Part shown: piece after piece, positions 44,621 through 57,421 of the stretch
Position numbering within the stretch: the stretch's first letter is position 1
Layout of the letters: each line of letters opens with the position of its first letter
Source: Thinopyrum elongatum
Lineage: Eukaryota; Streptophyta; Magnoliopsida; Poales; Poaceae
Length of the DNA: 64,000 nt
Direction: 5' to 3'
Assembly (NCBI GenBank): GCA_011799875.1
Contig: CM022301.1
Coordinates: 214,293,888-214,357,887, forward strand
Program-made: the position numbers and the translations under genes
The notes under the pieces: model-generated
What the model was told of the DNA's origin: nothing
Seen by the model: the letters and a program-made list of their open reading frames with translations, nothing else
Database searches by the model: none

Positions 44621-47117
44621 TCCTGCTCGTCCTTGAGTAGGTAAATGATAAAAACAAATTTTTTCATGTGAAATGATGCCTAACATGTTCGTCACATATT
44701 CTTTTCTTTTGTAGCATGGACATTTGGACTTTTAGATGGTTCAAAGCAATAGTCTATAATTGACATGAAGACTTCAATACTCAAGCATATCAACAAGCAA
44801 CCATGTCTTTCAAAATATCAACACTAAAGAAAGCTATCCCTAGCCCATCATGCTCAATCATTGATCCATTCATGAAACACACTCGAATATTAGCTACATC
44901 CAATGCACAAGTATGATCATAGTGCTCCCTAGTTGGTGCTTTATAAGAGAAGATGGAGACTCAAATAAAAATAAAAATTGCATAAAAGTAAATAGATAGG
45001 CCCTTCGCAGAGGGAAGCAGAGATTTGTAGAGGTGCCAGAGCTCAAAACTTAAATTGAGATATAAAATATTTTGAGAGGCATGCTTTTCCCGTCAACAAA
45101 AACGACCGAGTAGTTCCCAATACTTTCCATGCTAGATACATCATAGGCGGTTCCCAAACATAAAATAAAGTTTATTCCCTTTTCCACCATTCTTTCATAA
45201 TCCATGGCTAGCCGTATCCACGGGTGCCTTCCATACCAACACTTTCCAAGGAATTTATTATTTGACAATATAAAGTAAATTTCTTTTTCATTTCGGGACT
45301 AGGCATCCCTATTATCGCCACACTCTCGTGCAATGACAAGTGAATAAACACTCATCTTCAGAATAACACATCTAGCATGGAAAAATATTGGCCACCCCCT
45401 GCCGCTTCATGAGCGGTACGGGCACACAAAAAGGAAATTCATTTTGAAAATTAGAGTTGGCACATACAAATTTACTTGGAACGGCACGAAAATACCACAT
45501 ATAGGTAGGTATGGTGGACTCATATGGCATAACTGGGTTTAAGGATTTTGGATGCACAAGTAGTATTCCCACTTAGTACAAGGAAAGGCTAGCAAATAGA
45601 TTGAGAAGCAACCAACCAAGAAACAAAAATTCACATAAACGAGCATTAAGCATAACTAACACCAAATAATGCACCACAAGTAGGATGTAATTTCATTGCA
45701 TAACTATTGACTTCCGTGCTTGCATAGGGAATCACAAACCTTAACACCAATATTCTTACTAAAGCATAATTACTCACCAACATGACTCACATATTACTAT
45801 CATCATATCTCAAAACTATTACTAAGAATCAAGTTTATTTTGTCCAATGATCTTCATGAAAGTTTTTATTATATCCCTCTTGAATATCTATCACTTTGGG
45901 ACTAATTTCATATATTGCAATTGCTTTTGACAAGCTCAAACAAATTTAAGTGAAGAACATGAGCATAAAAATTTTCATCTCTCAAAATAATATAAGTGAA
46001 GCATTTACTAACTCTCGAATAAATCTAAGTGAAGCATGAGAGTATTTCTTCAAAAAAAAATTAAAGCACACCGTGCTCAAAAAGATATAAGTGAAGCACT
46101 AGAGCAATTCCATAGCTCAAAAAATTTAAGTGAAGCACATAGAGCAATTCTAACAAATCATAGCATAATTTTGGCTCTCTCAAATAGGTGTGTCCAACAA
46201 GGATGATTGTGACAAACTAAAAAGCAAAAAAATCAAAGACTCGTATAATACAAGACGCTCCAAGCAAAACACATGATATGTGACGAATAAAAATATAGCT
46301 CCAAGTAAAATTACCGATGGTTGTTAGACGAAAGAGGGGATGCCTTCCGGGGCATCCCCAGGCTTAGTTGCTTGGTTCTCCTTGAATATTAACTTGGGGT
46401 GACATGGGCATCCCCAAGCTTAGGCTATTTTCACTCCTTATTCCTTCATCCATCGAGATCTCATCCAAAACTTGAAAACTTCAATCACACAAAACTGAAC
46501 AAAACCTTCGTGAGATCCGTTAGTATAAGAAAACCAATCTTTGCTTTAAGTACTATTGAAAACCCATTCATATTTTGTTATTGCATTATACCTACTGTAT
46601 TCTAACTTTACCATGGCTTATACCCCCCGATACAATCCATAGATTCATGAAAATAAGCACACAATGCAACGAAAACATAATCTGTCAAAAATAGAACATT
46701 CTGTAAAGACACGAATTTTACTCATACTTATGCAACTCCTAAAATTCTGAAAATTTATGAAAATAGAGGCAATTTTTATATAAATCTTGTGTAAAACATT
46801 CAGAATTTTTTGTCGCTTTTGTGAATTTTAACAATTCTGTTACAGGACGCAAAAGTTTATATTTTTCAACAGGATCAAATCAACTATCACCCAAAGCTAT
46901 CCCAAAGGCTTTACTTGGCACAAACACTAATTAAAACATAAAAATCACAATCATAACAGAGGAATAATTGTGCAAATACTCAAGAACATAAATAAAAAGG
47001 AAAAAATAAATTTTATTCATTGGGTTGCCTCCCAACAAGCGTTATCGTTGTATGCCCCTAGCTAGGCATAATGCATAGATTCAAGTATTGTCATCTTTGG
47101 TTTTGCCCCATAATTTA
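44621..47117 (-). other. 3' untranslated region of element B
   Basis: Noncoding. Five repeats with plus-strand core TAAGTGAAG (45947, 45993, 46026, 46088, 46127) match those of element A. A hairpin is at 46336-46359 and a second PPT-like CATCCCCAAGCTTAGG at about 46410. The sequence shared with element A ends just below the stop of gag-protease, near 47080. Confidence 0.75.
46336..46359 (-). other. Hairpin in element B 3' untranslated region
   Basis: GGGGATGCC, loop TTCCGG, GGCATCCCC. It is the counterpart of 11498-11521 in element A. Confidence 0.6.
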
Positions 47118-49168
47118 CCCTCAATATTGATTCATATGGTGGCTTAATTGTTGTTCTAGGGAAGTGTCCATACCCTTTCTCAATGGAAATTGAAATTTAA
47201 TATTCCCTTCTTTCATATCAATCACGGCACCTATAGTTCGTAAAAACGGTCTACCAATTATGATGGGACTAGACGGATTACAATCAATATCAAGAACAAT
47301 AAAATCTATGGGCACATAGTTCCTATTTGCAAGAATAAGAACATCATTAATTCTTCCCAAAGGCTTTTTAATAGTAGAATCCGCCAAGTGCCAATTAAGA
47401 GAACATTCTTCAATATTGGTAAGACCAAGCACATCACATAGAGATTTCAGAATTGTGGAAACACTAGCACCCAAATCACATAAACCAAAGCACTCATAAT
47501 TTTTAATCTTAACTTTAATGGTAGGTTACCACTCATCATATAATTTTCTAGGAATTGAGATCTCTAATTCCAACTTTTCTTCCAAAGCTTTCATCATTGC
47601 TTCTACAATATGTTTAGTAAAAGCTTTATTTTGTTCATAGGCATTGGGTGAGTTTATCATGGATTGCAACAAAGAAATACATTAAATCAAAGAGCAACTA
47701 TCATAATTAAAGTCTTTGTAATCCAAAAGAGTGGGCACATCACTAGTTAAAGTTTTGACCTCTCCAAACCCACTTTTATCAATTTTTTCAACAAGATTTT
47801 CACCCTCCGAATTATGAGGACGCCCTCTAGCTAAAGTTGACTCTTCTTTAGTCCTCTTTTCCTCAATTTTAATATTAATAAACAAGGAATCAATAGAAGA
47901 AACACCAACCATTTTAAGATCTTCATCATTCTTATGAAAGCAATCGGTAGAAAACGCTCTTTCTAAAAATTCTCTTTTAGCTCTAAGCATAGTGGTTCTT
48001 TTCTTACTTTCATCCATAGAAACATATAAAGCTTTAATTGATTCATTGACATCAACCTTAGGTGAAAAAATTTTAATCTTGAGATTTTCTACATCATGGA
48101 AAATTCTATCAATGCTTCTAGACATATCATCAATCTTATTCAACGTTTCTTCTATCGTAGTGTTGAAAACTTTTTGAGCATTGATAAATTCTTTAATATT
48201 ACTCTCAAGATAAGAGGGGTTCCTATTATTATTGAAAGAAGAATTACCATAGGAATTTCCATAATTATTAGAGGAATTTCCAGGAAAAGGCCTAGGATTA
48301 AAATTACCTCTATAAGCATTGTTATAAAAATTGTTTCGCGAGACAAAATTCACATCTATGGGATCACTATTTTGCTCAATCAAAGTAGACAAAGGCACAT
48401 CATTAAGATCAATAGAAGCATTTTTACTAGCAACCAATTTCATAAGAGCATCAACTTTTTCACTCAAAGTACTAATTTCTTCAACCGAATTAACTTTTTT
48501 ACTAGTAGGTGCTCTTTCGGTATGCCATTGTGAATAATTTGCCATGATATTATCTAGCAATTTAGTAGCTTCACCCAAAGTAATCTCCATAAAAGTACCA
48601 CCCACGGTGGAATTTAAAAGATTTCTAGAAACAAAATTCAATCCCGCATAAATTTTTTGTATAATCATTCAAAGATTTAAACCATGAGTAGGACAATTTC
48701 TTAGTATCAATTTCATTCTTTCCCAAGATTGTGCAACATGTTCATGCTCAAGTTGCTTAAAATTCATGATTTGAATTCTAATGGAAATAATTTTCACGGG
48801 CGGAAAATACTTAGTAATAAAAGCATCTTTGCACTTATCCCAAGAATCGATACTATTGCGAGGCAAAGAACAAAACAAATTTTTGCACGATCCCTCAAAG
48901 AGAAAGGAAATAGTTTCAACTTCACAATATCATTGTTCACATCTTTTTTCTTTTGCATATCACACAATTCTACGAATATGTTTAGATGGGATGCGGCATC
49001 CTCATTAGGAGTACTGGAAAATTCATCTTTCATAACAAGATTCAACAAAGCGGCATTAATATCACAAGACTCCGCACTAGTGGCGGGAGAAGCAATCGGA
49101 GTACTATTAAAATCATTATTATTGGTATTAAAAAAATCACACAATTTGGTATTTTCTTGAGACATCAT
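47118..49168 (-). pseudogene. Gag-protease of element B, one frameshift and three stops
   Basis: Start ATG at 49168 or 49165, about 190 bases past the PBS. Gag N-terminus (DINAALLNLVMKDEF, LKLFPFSLRDRAK) runs to a frameshift near 48885. After that a single frame to 47121 is interrupted by TGA at 48669-48671, TAA at 47682-47684 and a TAA near 47527. The middle holds gag core (DAFITKYFPP, HEHVAQSWERMK), an Asn-rich linker (NNYGNSYGNSSFNNN) and a coiled region. The protease has the active site CDLGASVS and IIIGRPFLRTIGAVID near the end. It ends at 47118-47120 with no RT downstream. Without its mutations it would make particles and mature them but could not reverse transcribe. Confidence 0.82.
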
Positions 49169-49355
49169 GACTACACAAACAAGATTGCAAGCAAACAAGA
49201 GATCTGGCGAGAAAAAGGCGAACGAAAAAGAAGGCAAATAAAAAGGCAATTTTTTGTGAAGTGGGGGAGATGAAAACGAGAGGCAAATGGCATATAATGT
49301 AAATTACAAGGAGATGAGATTTGTGATTAGGAACCTGATAGATGTTGATGATGTC

Positions 49356-49373
49356 TCCCCGGCAACGGCGCCA
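49356..49373 (-). other. Primer-binding site of element B
   Basis: Minus TGGCGCCGTTGCCGGGGA, an exact complement to the tRNA-Asp 3' end as I know it. Confidence 0.88.
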
Positions 49374-49383
49374 GAAATTCCTT

Positions 49384-50971
49384 TGACGTGGCTTGCGACT
49401 GCGTCGGTATTTCCCCAAAGAGGAAGGGATGATGCAGCACAGCTACGGTAAGTATTTCCCTCAGTTATGAAACCAAGGTTATCAATCCAGTAGGAGAACC
49501 AAGCAACACTATGTAAACGGTACGTGCACACAAAGAACAAATACTTGCAACCTGACGGGTAAGAGGGGTTGTCAATCCCTCCTCGATAAAAAGATAGATT
49601 AAATTGTATGAGATTGGATAAATAGATCTAGCAAGAACGCAAAATAAAATAAGTAAAGAAAAAGTGCAGCAAGGTATTTTTGGGTTTTTGGAATAATAGA
49701 TCTGAAAACAATATGATAAAAGATAGACCCGGGGGCCGTAGATTTCACTAGTGGCTTCTCTCGAGAAAATAGCATACGGTGGGTAAACAAATTACTGGTG
49801 GGCAATGGATAGAAGAGCAAACAATTATGACGATATCCAAGGCAATGATCATGTATATAGGCATCACGTCCAAGATTAGTAGACCAACTCCTGGCTGCAT
49901 CTACTACTATTACTCCACACATCGACCGCTATCCAGCATTTATTTAGTGTATTAAGTTCATGGAGAAACAGAGTAATGCAATAAGAATGATGACATGATG
50001 TAGGCAAGCTCTATTCATGTAGGAATAGGCCCTATCTTTTTATCCTTAATAGCAACGATACATGCGTGCCTCGCTACCCCTTTTGTCACTAGGTGAGGAC
50101 ACCGCAAGATCGAACCCATCACAATGCACCTCTTCCCATTGCAAGAAAAATCAATCTAGTTGGCCTAACTAAACCAAAGATTCAGAGAAGAAATACGAGG
50201 CTATAACAATCATGCATATAAGAGATCAAAGAAAACTCAAATAATATTCATAGATAGATCTGATCATAAACTTGCACTTCATCGGATCCCAACAAACACA
50301 CCGGAAAAAGTCATTACATCAAATAGATCTCAAAAAACATCGAGGAGAACATTGTATTGAGAATCAAAAAGAGAGAAGAAGCCATCTAGCTACTGCCTAC
50401 GGACCCGTAGGTCTATGGTGAACTACTCATGCATCATTGGAGGAGCACCAATGAGGATGATGAACCCCTCCGTGCTTGTGTTCCCCTCCGGCAGAGTGCC
50501 GGAATAGGGCTCTAGATTGGATCTCGTGGTTCTAGAACTTGCGGCGGCTGGAATTGTGTTTCGATCGCTCCCCTAGGGTTTCTGGAATATCTGAGGATTT
50601 ATAGAGCTGAGAGGCGGTGGAGGAGACCCCCATGGGCCCCACCACCCACCTGGGCACACCGGGGGCCTCTGGCGTGCCCTGGTGGGTTGTCGGCCCCATG
50701 GGCCTCCCCTCTGGTGCTTCCTTGGCTCCCAAGTTGTCCTCTGGTCCAAAAAAATATCCAAAAAGTTTGGTTGCGTTTGGACTCCATTTGATAGGGATAT
50801 TCTGCGAAGTAAAAAACAGGCAAAAAACAGCAACTGCCACTGGGCACTATGTCAATAGGTTAGTCCCTAAAAATGATATAAAGTTGCTATAAAATGAAGG
50901 TAAAATATCCAAGAATGATAATATAACAGCATGGAACAATAAAAAATTATAGATACATTGGAGATGTATCA
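49384..50971 (-). repeat. 5' LTR of element B
   Basis: 1588 bases, plus-strand TGACGTGGCTTGCG...GATGTATCA. TATA-like minus TATAAATC at 50596-50603. Stem-loop pair near 50484-50498 (CCGGCA/TGCCGG) intact. Confidence 0.92.
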
Positions 50972-50976
50972 TTATT

Positions 50977-51567
50977 TATTTCCGTGGTGAAGCCACTAGA
51001 ATTGCTAAACCCGATGAAAAAGATAAACATAGACGTGTTGTTGGCATGCCCGTTGTCTCTGTTAAAATAGGAGATCATTGTTATCATGGCTTATGTGATT
51101 TGGGTGCTAGTGTGAGTGCAATTATATTTACTTTATATCAAGAAATTATGAATGATATTGCACCTGCTGAAATAGAAGATATTGATGTTACTATTAAGCT
51201 TGCCAATAGAGACACTATTACACCACTTGGGATTCTTAGAGATGTTGAAGTCTTCTGTGGGAAAATAAAATACCCTACTGATTTTCTAGTTCTTGGCTCC
51301 CCACAAGATGATTTTTGTCCCATTATATTTGGTAGGCCTTTCTTAAACACTGTTAATGCTAAAATAGATTGTGAGAAAGAAACTATCAGTATAAGTTTTG
51401 GTGATGTGTCTCATGAGTTTAATTTATCCAAATTTCGTAGACAACCCCGTGATAAAGAATTACCTAGTGAGGATGAAATTATTGGTCTTGCTTCTATTGT
51501 CGTGCCTCCTACTAATTCCTTAGAAAAATATTTGCTAGACCATGAAAATGATATGCATATGAATTAA
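50977..51567 (+). pseudogene. Aspartic protease of element C
   Basis: Resumes the element C polyprotein directly after element B; the frame joins without loss when B and one TTATT copy are removed. Active site CDLGASVSAI with the catalytic Asp codon at 51097, then LGSPQDDFCPIIFGRPFL typical of Gypsy proteases. The C-terminal tail to TAA at 51565 is a linker to RT. That TAA is a premature stop, since recognisable pre-RT sequence continues in the same frame. Confidence 0.82.
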
Positions 51568-53216
51568 AGAAATGAAATAGATGAGATATTCTTTAGACAA
51601 ATGCCTATTTTGAAACACAACTTGCTTGTTGAAACTCTTGGAGATCCTCTTCCACCCAAGAGTGATCCTGTGTTTGAGCTTAAATAACTACCTGATACTT
51701 TGAAATATGTTTATCTTGGTGAAAAGAAGATATATCCAGTTATTATTAGTGCTAACCTTTCAGAGCATGAAGAAAAAAGGTTATTGAAAACTCTAAGGAG
51801 GCACCATGCCGCTATTGGATATACTCTTGATGATCTTAAGGGCATTAGTCCCACTCTATGTCAGCACAAAATTAATATGGAACCTGATGCTAAACCAGTT
51901 GTTGATCATCAGTGACGGTTAAATCCAAAAATGAAAGAAGTGGTAAGAAATGAAATATTAAAGCTTCTAGAAGCAGGTATAATCTATCCTATTGCTGATA
52001 GTAGATGGGTAAGTCCTATTCATTGTGTCCCTAAGAAGGGAGGCATTACTGATGTTCCTAATGACAAAAATGAATTGATTTTAGAAAATTAAACAAAGCT
52101 ACTAGGAAAGATCATTATCCTCTGCCTTTCATTGATCAAATGCTAGAAAGACTATCAAAACATACATATTTCTGCTTTCTAGATGGATACTCTGGTTTTT
52201 CCCAAATACCTGTGTCACAAGAGGATCAAGAAAAAACAACTTTTACATGCCCTTTTGGTACTTTTGCTTATAGACGTATGCCTTTTGGTTTATGCAATGC
52301 ACCCACTACCTTTCAAAGATGTATGAGTGCTATATTCTCTGATTTTTGTGAAAAGATTATTGAGGTTTTCATGGATGATTTTTCCGTTTACGGAACTTTT
52401 TTTGATGATTGCTTAAGCAACCTTGATCGAGTTTTGCAGAGATGTGAAGAAACTAATCTTGTCTTGAATTGGGAGAAGTGTCACTTTATGGTTAATGAAG
52501 GTATTGTCTTGGGGCATAAAATCTCCGAACGAGGTATTGAAGTTGATAAAGCTAAAGTTGATGTTATTGAAAAAATGTCGTGTGCTAAAGATATCAAAGG
52601 TATAAGAAGTTTCCTTGGTCATGCTGGTTTCTATAGGAGGTTTATCAAAGATTTCTCTAAAATTTCTAGGCCTCTTACTAATCTCTTGCAAAAAGATGTT
52701 CCATTTGTTTTTTATGACGATTGTGTAGAAGCATTTGAAATACTTAAGAAAGCCTTAATTTCTGCACCTATTGTTCAACCACCTGATTGGAACCTACCCT
52801 TTGAAATTATGTGTGATGCTAGTGATTATGCGGTTGGTGCTGTTCTAAGACAAAGAGTTGATAAGAAATTAAATGTTATCCATTATGCTAGCAAAACTCT
52901 AGACAGTGCTCAAAGAAATTATGCTACTACTGAAAAGGATTTTTTAGCAGTTGTGTTTGCTTGTGATAAATTCAGATCTTATATTGTTGATTCCAAAGTA
53001 ATTGTTCACACTGATCATGCTGCTATTAAATACTTTATGAAAAAGAAAGATGCTAAACCTAGACTCATTAGGTGGGTTCTCTTGCTACAAGAATTTGATT
53101 TACATATTACTGATAGAAAGGGAGCTGAGAACCCCGTAGCAGACAACTTGTCTAGGCTAGAAAATATTCTTGATGACCCACTACCTATTGATGATAGCTT
53201 TCCTGGTGAACAATGA
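51568..53216 (+). pseudogene. Reverse transcriptase-RNase H of element C, with stops and an internal deletion
   Basis: Frame 51568-51915 (with a TAA near 51686 and a TGA at 51913) covers the RT N-terminal linker. RT proper follows with SRWVSPIHCVPKK. A frame break at about 52070-52085 coincides with loss of the segment between the first two RT blocks. An open frame 52140-53216 then holds [27 protein letters not shown], the catalytic FMDD (52368-52379), and RNase H with [12 protein letters not shown] and [12 protein letters not shown]. It stops at TGA 53214, where sequence continues sensibly in frame. These enzymes would copy element RNA to DNA in the particle; this copy cannot. Confidence 0.87.
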
Positions 53217-54210
53217 GCTGTCATAAATACTTCTCGTAGTACTTCATGGTATGCAGACTATGCTAATTATATTGTTGCTAAATTTATACCACCTAGTTTT
53301 ACATACCAACAAAAGAAAAAGTTTTTCTATGATTTAAGACATTACTTTTGGGATGACCCACACCTTTATAAAGAAGGAGTAGATGGTGTTATTAGACGTT
53401 GTATACCTGAGCATGAACAGGAACAAATCTTACGCAAGTGTCACTCCGAGGCTTACGGAGGACACCATGCTGGAGACAGAACTGCACACAAGGTATTACA
53501 ATCAGGTTTTTATTGGCCTGCTCTTTTCAAGGATACTCGTAAGTTTGTCTTGTCTTGTGATGGATGTCAAAGAATTGGTAACATTAGTAGACGTCAGGAA
53601 ATGCCTATGAATTATTCACTTGTTATTGAACCATTTGATGTTTGGGGATTTGATTGTATGGGACCTTTTCCTTCCTCCAATGGGTATACACATATTTTGG
53701 TTGCTGTTGATTATGTTACTAAGTGGGTAGAAGCTATTCCAACTAGTAGTGTTGATCATAACACCTCCATTAAAATGCTTAAAGAAGTTATTTTCCCGAG
53801 GCTTGGAGTCCCTAGATATTTAATAACTGATGGTGGTTCACACTTTATTCATGGTGCTTTCCGTAAATTGCTTGCTAAGTATGATGTTAACCATAGAATT
53901 GCATCTCCATATCATCCTCGGTCTAGTGGTCAAGTAGAATTAAGTAATAGAGAAATAAAATTGATCTTGCAAAAGACTGTTAATAGATCCAGGAAGAATT
54001 GGTCTAAGAAACTTGATGATGCATTATGGGCTTATAGAACCGCTTATTAAAATCCTATGGGTATATCTCCATATAAGATGGTTTATGGGAAAGCATGTCG
54101 CTTACCTCTCGAATTAGAACATAAAGCTTATATGGCAATTAAAGAACTCAACAATGATTTCAAACTTGCCGGTGAAAAGAGGTTATTGGATATTAGCTCT
54201 CTAGATTAAC
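53217..54210 (+). pseudogene. Integrase of element C
   Basis: Same frame as RNase H. An HHCC zinc domain ([13 protein letters not shown] ... GGHHAG ... CDGCQRIG) is followed by the DDE core: Asp in [10 protein letters not shown], Asp in LITDGGSHF and Glu in [13 protein letters not shown]. The frame stops at TAA 54048-54050 and at TAA 54208, both in sequence that continues to make sense, so the stops are secondary. It would insert element cDNA into chromosomes. A C-terminal tail follows at 54211-54509 and is repeated at 54632-55033. Confidence 0.87.
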
Positions 54211-55050
54211 GGAGAACCCAAGAAAATGCCAAATTGTTTAAAAAAGTTAAAAGATGGCATGATAAGAGATTACAAAAACGGGAATTTAAAGTCGGTGATC
54301 AAGTTCTATTGTACAATTCTCATTTCAGATTCTTTGCAGGAAAACTTCTCTCTAAATGGGAAGGGTCGTATATCATCGAAGAAGTTTATCACTCCGGAGC
54401 TATCAAAATTAACAGTGCCGAGGGCACTAATCTGAGAGTGGTTAATGGGAAAAATGTTAAACATTATATCTCATGTACGCCCATTAATGTTGAAACTAAT
54501 ATTATTTAAACTATGACACTAGAGGAACATATAAGAGAGACCTGCCGGAACACTCCAGAACCCTGAAAAGGAGTAGGTATGTGATACGGTAAGTAAACCG
54601 ACTCTGAAAAGGAGTAGGTATGTGATACGGTGAGAAGAGGTTATTTGACATTAGCTCACTTGATGAATGGAGAACCCAAGCCTATGAAAATGCCAAATTG
54701 TTTAAGGAAAATGTTAAAAGATGGCATGACAAAAGAATACAAAAGCATGAATTTAATGTAGGTGACCATGTCTTGCTATACAATTCTCGTTTAAGATTTT
54801 TTGCAGGAAAACTCCTCTCCAAATGGGAAGGTCCTTACATTATCGAAGAAGTTTATCGTTCCGATGCCATCAAGATCAACAATGCCGAGGGCAATAACCC
54901 GAAGGTGGTGAATGGGGAAAGAATCAAACATTATATCTTAGGTACGCCCATAAATGTTGAAACTAATATTATTCATACCATAACACCGGAGGAGTGCATA
55001 AGGGAAACCTTCCAGCACGCTCCAGAACCCTAAAAAGGAATAGGTATGTG
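54174..55050 (+). repeat. Diverged tandem duplication of the integrase tail, offset 458 bases
   Basis: 54174 onward (GAAAAGAGGTTATTGGATAT) recurs at 54632 (GAGAAGAGGTTATTTGACAT) and the similarity runs to the ends at about 54590 and 55050. Both copies encode KWEG.YIIEEVY and end with CCAGAACCCT. The second copy keeps an open frame (54698-55033). A 25-base motif around GGAGTAGGTATGTGATACGG is repeated at 54572 and 54612, at the joint. Confidence 0.85.
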
Positions 55051-55351
55051 ATACAGTAAGTAAACCGACCCCAAAAGTTTTCCAAAAGCAATTTTACTCC
55101 GTTTTGGAATATTTAAAAAATTAGAAAAATAAAAAGTAGTCCTCATAGTGCACGAGCAGGCGACAAGCCTGGGGGCGCGCCTCCCAAGCTTGTGGCCCAC
55201 TCGTGTACCTTTCGAACTCCGTTTTCTTCCAGAATACTTGTTTTGCATGGTAAAAATTCATTATATAATCTCTTGAAGGTTTTGACCACCGTATCACGGC
55301 AATATCCTCTGTTCTTGTTTCGAGCTATTTTTCTGATAGATCTAAATCGCC
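55051..55351 (+). other. Noncoding spacer before 3' ORF of element C
   Basis: No recognisable coding sequence. Part (55140-55210) is GC-rich and LTR-like in style. Confidence 0.45.
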
Positions 55352-55871
55352 ATGACGTCTTCAAGCGCCCCCAAGGACAAGTTCTACGAGAAGGTCATCA
55401 ACCCTACTTTCCGGAGGTGATGAAACACCCTCAAATCATTGAGATGCAAGAGCGGGTGCTTCACATCCAGGATGTTCAAGGGCCAAGGAGGACCGGAAGC
55501 GTGGAGGCCAGGCTCGAGGCGGTGGACCAGGAGGTTTTCAAGTGCAAGGGATGGTGGAGCGCGGACTCAACGCCAATCACTCCATGATCACGGAATTCAC
55601 CCGTGACCACAAGCTGGACACCAATGATATTGGAGAGGCCATCTTCAAGCTTCATAAGAAAATCGAGCATCTCGAAGCCCAGATCTATGACCTGCAAAAC
55701 CAAAACTGTGAGTACGAATACAGATTTAAGAGGATGAGTTTGGCTGCAGAATTGAGGATTCCGGAGACTCGTTCATCCTTCTATGATGGTGAGCCTATGC
55801 CTTGGAAGACGAATGACAAGCCTCCCACATCATCAATTTCATCACCAGCACCTCCGAAGAAGGAGACTTGA
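55352..55871 (+). pseudogene. 3' accessory ORF of element C, coiled-coil protein, two frameshifts
   Basis: The ATG at 55352 (MTSSSAPKDKFYEKVINP) runs to TGA near 55418. The sense frame then shifts to 55420-55540 (KHPQIIEMQERVLHIQDV) and again to 55542-55871 (HKKIEHLEAQIYDLQNQNC). The rejoined product would be about 170 residues with a central coiled coil and a Pro/Ser-rich tail. It sits after integrase, the position of extra ORFs in Athila-lineage elements. It does not resemble the ORF1 at 1693-2577. Function unknown. Confidence 0.6.
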
Positions 55872-57407
55872 GTACATGGGTATGGGCACTCCCCTTGGCT
55901 TATGCCAAGCTTGGGGAGGTGCCCCGGTATCGTATCACCATCACATCTTTATCTTTATCATTTATCTTAGTTCGATCCTTTTGGTTAAATCTTGATCTAG
56001 TAGAATGAAAGTTTTAGTATGATTTAGTCTTTGAGTTTTGCTTCGTGATCTATCTATGTAATCGAGTATGAGAGTAATATAATAAAGAGTAGTTTTGAGT
56101 TGAGGGCTTTCCTTTCTTGCTTTGATCTTGGAAAAGAAATAAAATAAAAGAAATAAAAAGATTATATAATAATCCTATGGAGAGTGATGACTTCACATAT
56201 AAGAAGTACGTCACATGAAATTTGTTGAGGGTTGACAAACATAGTATTGGTCATTGTTGCAATTAATAGGAAGTAATAAAGAAAGAGAGGTTTCACATAT
56301 AAATACACTATCTTGGACATTTTTTGTGATTATGAGCACTCATTAAAATATTATATGCTAATAAGTTGATGTTGGACAAGGAAGGCAACATAATGGGTTA
56401 TGTTTTCTTATATCCGAATAGAAGTTATAATGTCCTGGATCCTCCAACATGTTGAGCTTGCTTCTCATCCTATACTAGCCAAAACTTCTGCACAAAGTAG
56501 AGATACTACCTGTGCATCCAAAACTCTTAACCTAGTTTTGCCATGAGAGTCCACTATATCTACCTATGGATTGAGTAAGATCCTTCAAGTAAGTTGTCAT
56601 CGGTGCAAGCAATAAAAATTGCTCTCCAAATATGTATGATCTTTTAGTGTGAGGAAAATAAGCTTTATACGAACTTGTGATGGGGAAGAAATAAAAGTGA
56701 TGGACTGCATAATAAAGTTCTCTATCACAAGCGGTAGTATAAAGTGACGTTCTGTTGCATTAAGATTTCGTGCATCCAACCAAAAAAGCGCATGACAACC
56801 TCTGCTTCCCTCTGCGAAGGGCCTATCTTTTATTTTTACCTTCTACCTTTATCCAAGAGTCATGGTGATCTTCACCCTTCCTTTTATATTTTCTCTTTTT
56901 GGCAAGCACTATGTGTTGGGAAGATCCAGATATATATATCCACTCGGATGTAGGTGTTCATAAATTATTATTGTTGACGTTACCCTTGAGGTAAATGGTT
57001 GGGAGGCAAAACTATAAGCCCTATCTTCCTATGTGTTTGATTGAAGCTTCGATCTCATAAGTATCGCGTGAGTGTTAGCAATTATGAAAGATTAAATGAT
57101 GGTTGAGTATGTGAACTTGCTAAATAAAAGCTCTTACATTGACTCTTTCTGATGTTATGATAAATTGCAATTGCTTCAATGACTGAGATCATAGTTTGTT
57201 AGTTTTCAATAAAGTTTTTGGTTCATACTTTACCTTGTAAACGAATTATCACTTTAGCATAAGAAGTTATATGACAATATATATTGTTGTTCTAAAAAGA
57301 TGATCATGATGCCCTCATGTTCGTATTTTATTTTATCGACACCTCTATCTCTAAACATGTGGACATGATTATCGATTTCGGCTTTCGCTTGAGGACAAGC
57401 GAGGTCT
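55872..57407 (+). other. 3' untranslated region of element C
   Basis: Noncoding. It carries an internal PPT-like AAGCTTGGGG at 55907-55916 followed by GGTGCCCC. The true PPT is at its end. Confidence 0.7.
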
Positions 57408-57421
57408 AAGCTTGGGGGAGT
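57408..57421 (+). other. Polypurine tract of element C
   Basis: AAGCTTGGGGGAGT before the 3' LTR. Confidence 0.85.

Larger units (their letters stand above)
43012..50971 (-). mobile_element. Element B: gag-protease-only LTR retrotransposon, TSD TTATT
   Basis: Minus-strand order is 5' LTR 50971-49384, PBS 49373-49356, gag-protease 49168-47118, 3' untranslated region with hairpin and repeats, PPT 44620-44604, 3' LTR 44603-43012. TSD TTATT is at 43007-43011 and 50972-50976. 7960 bases in all. No RT, RNase H or integrase is present. It shares LTRs and untranslated regions with element A but has a different coding region. The insertion site is the gag-protease linker of element C. Confidence 0.93.
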
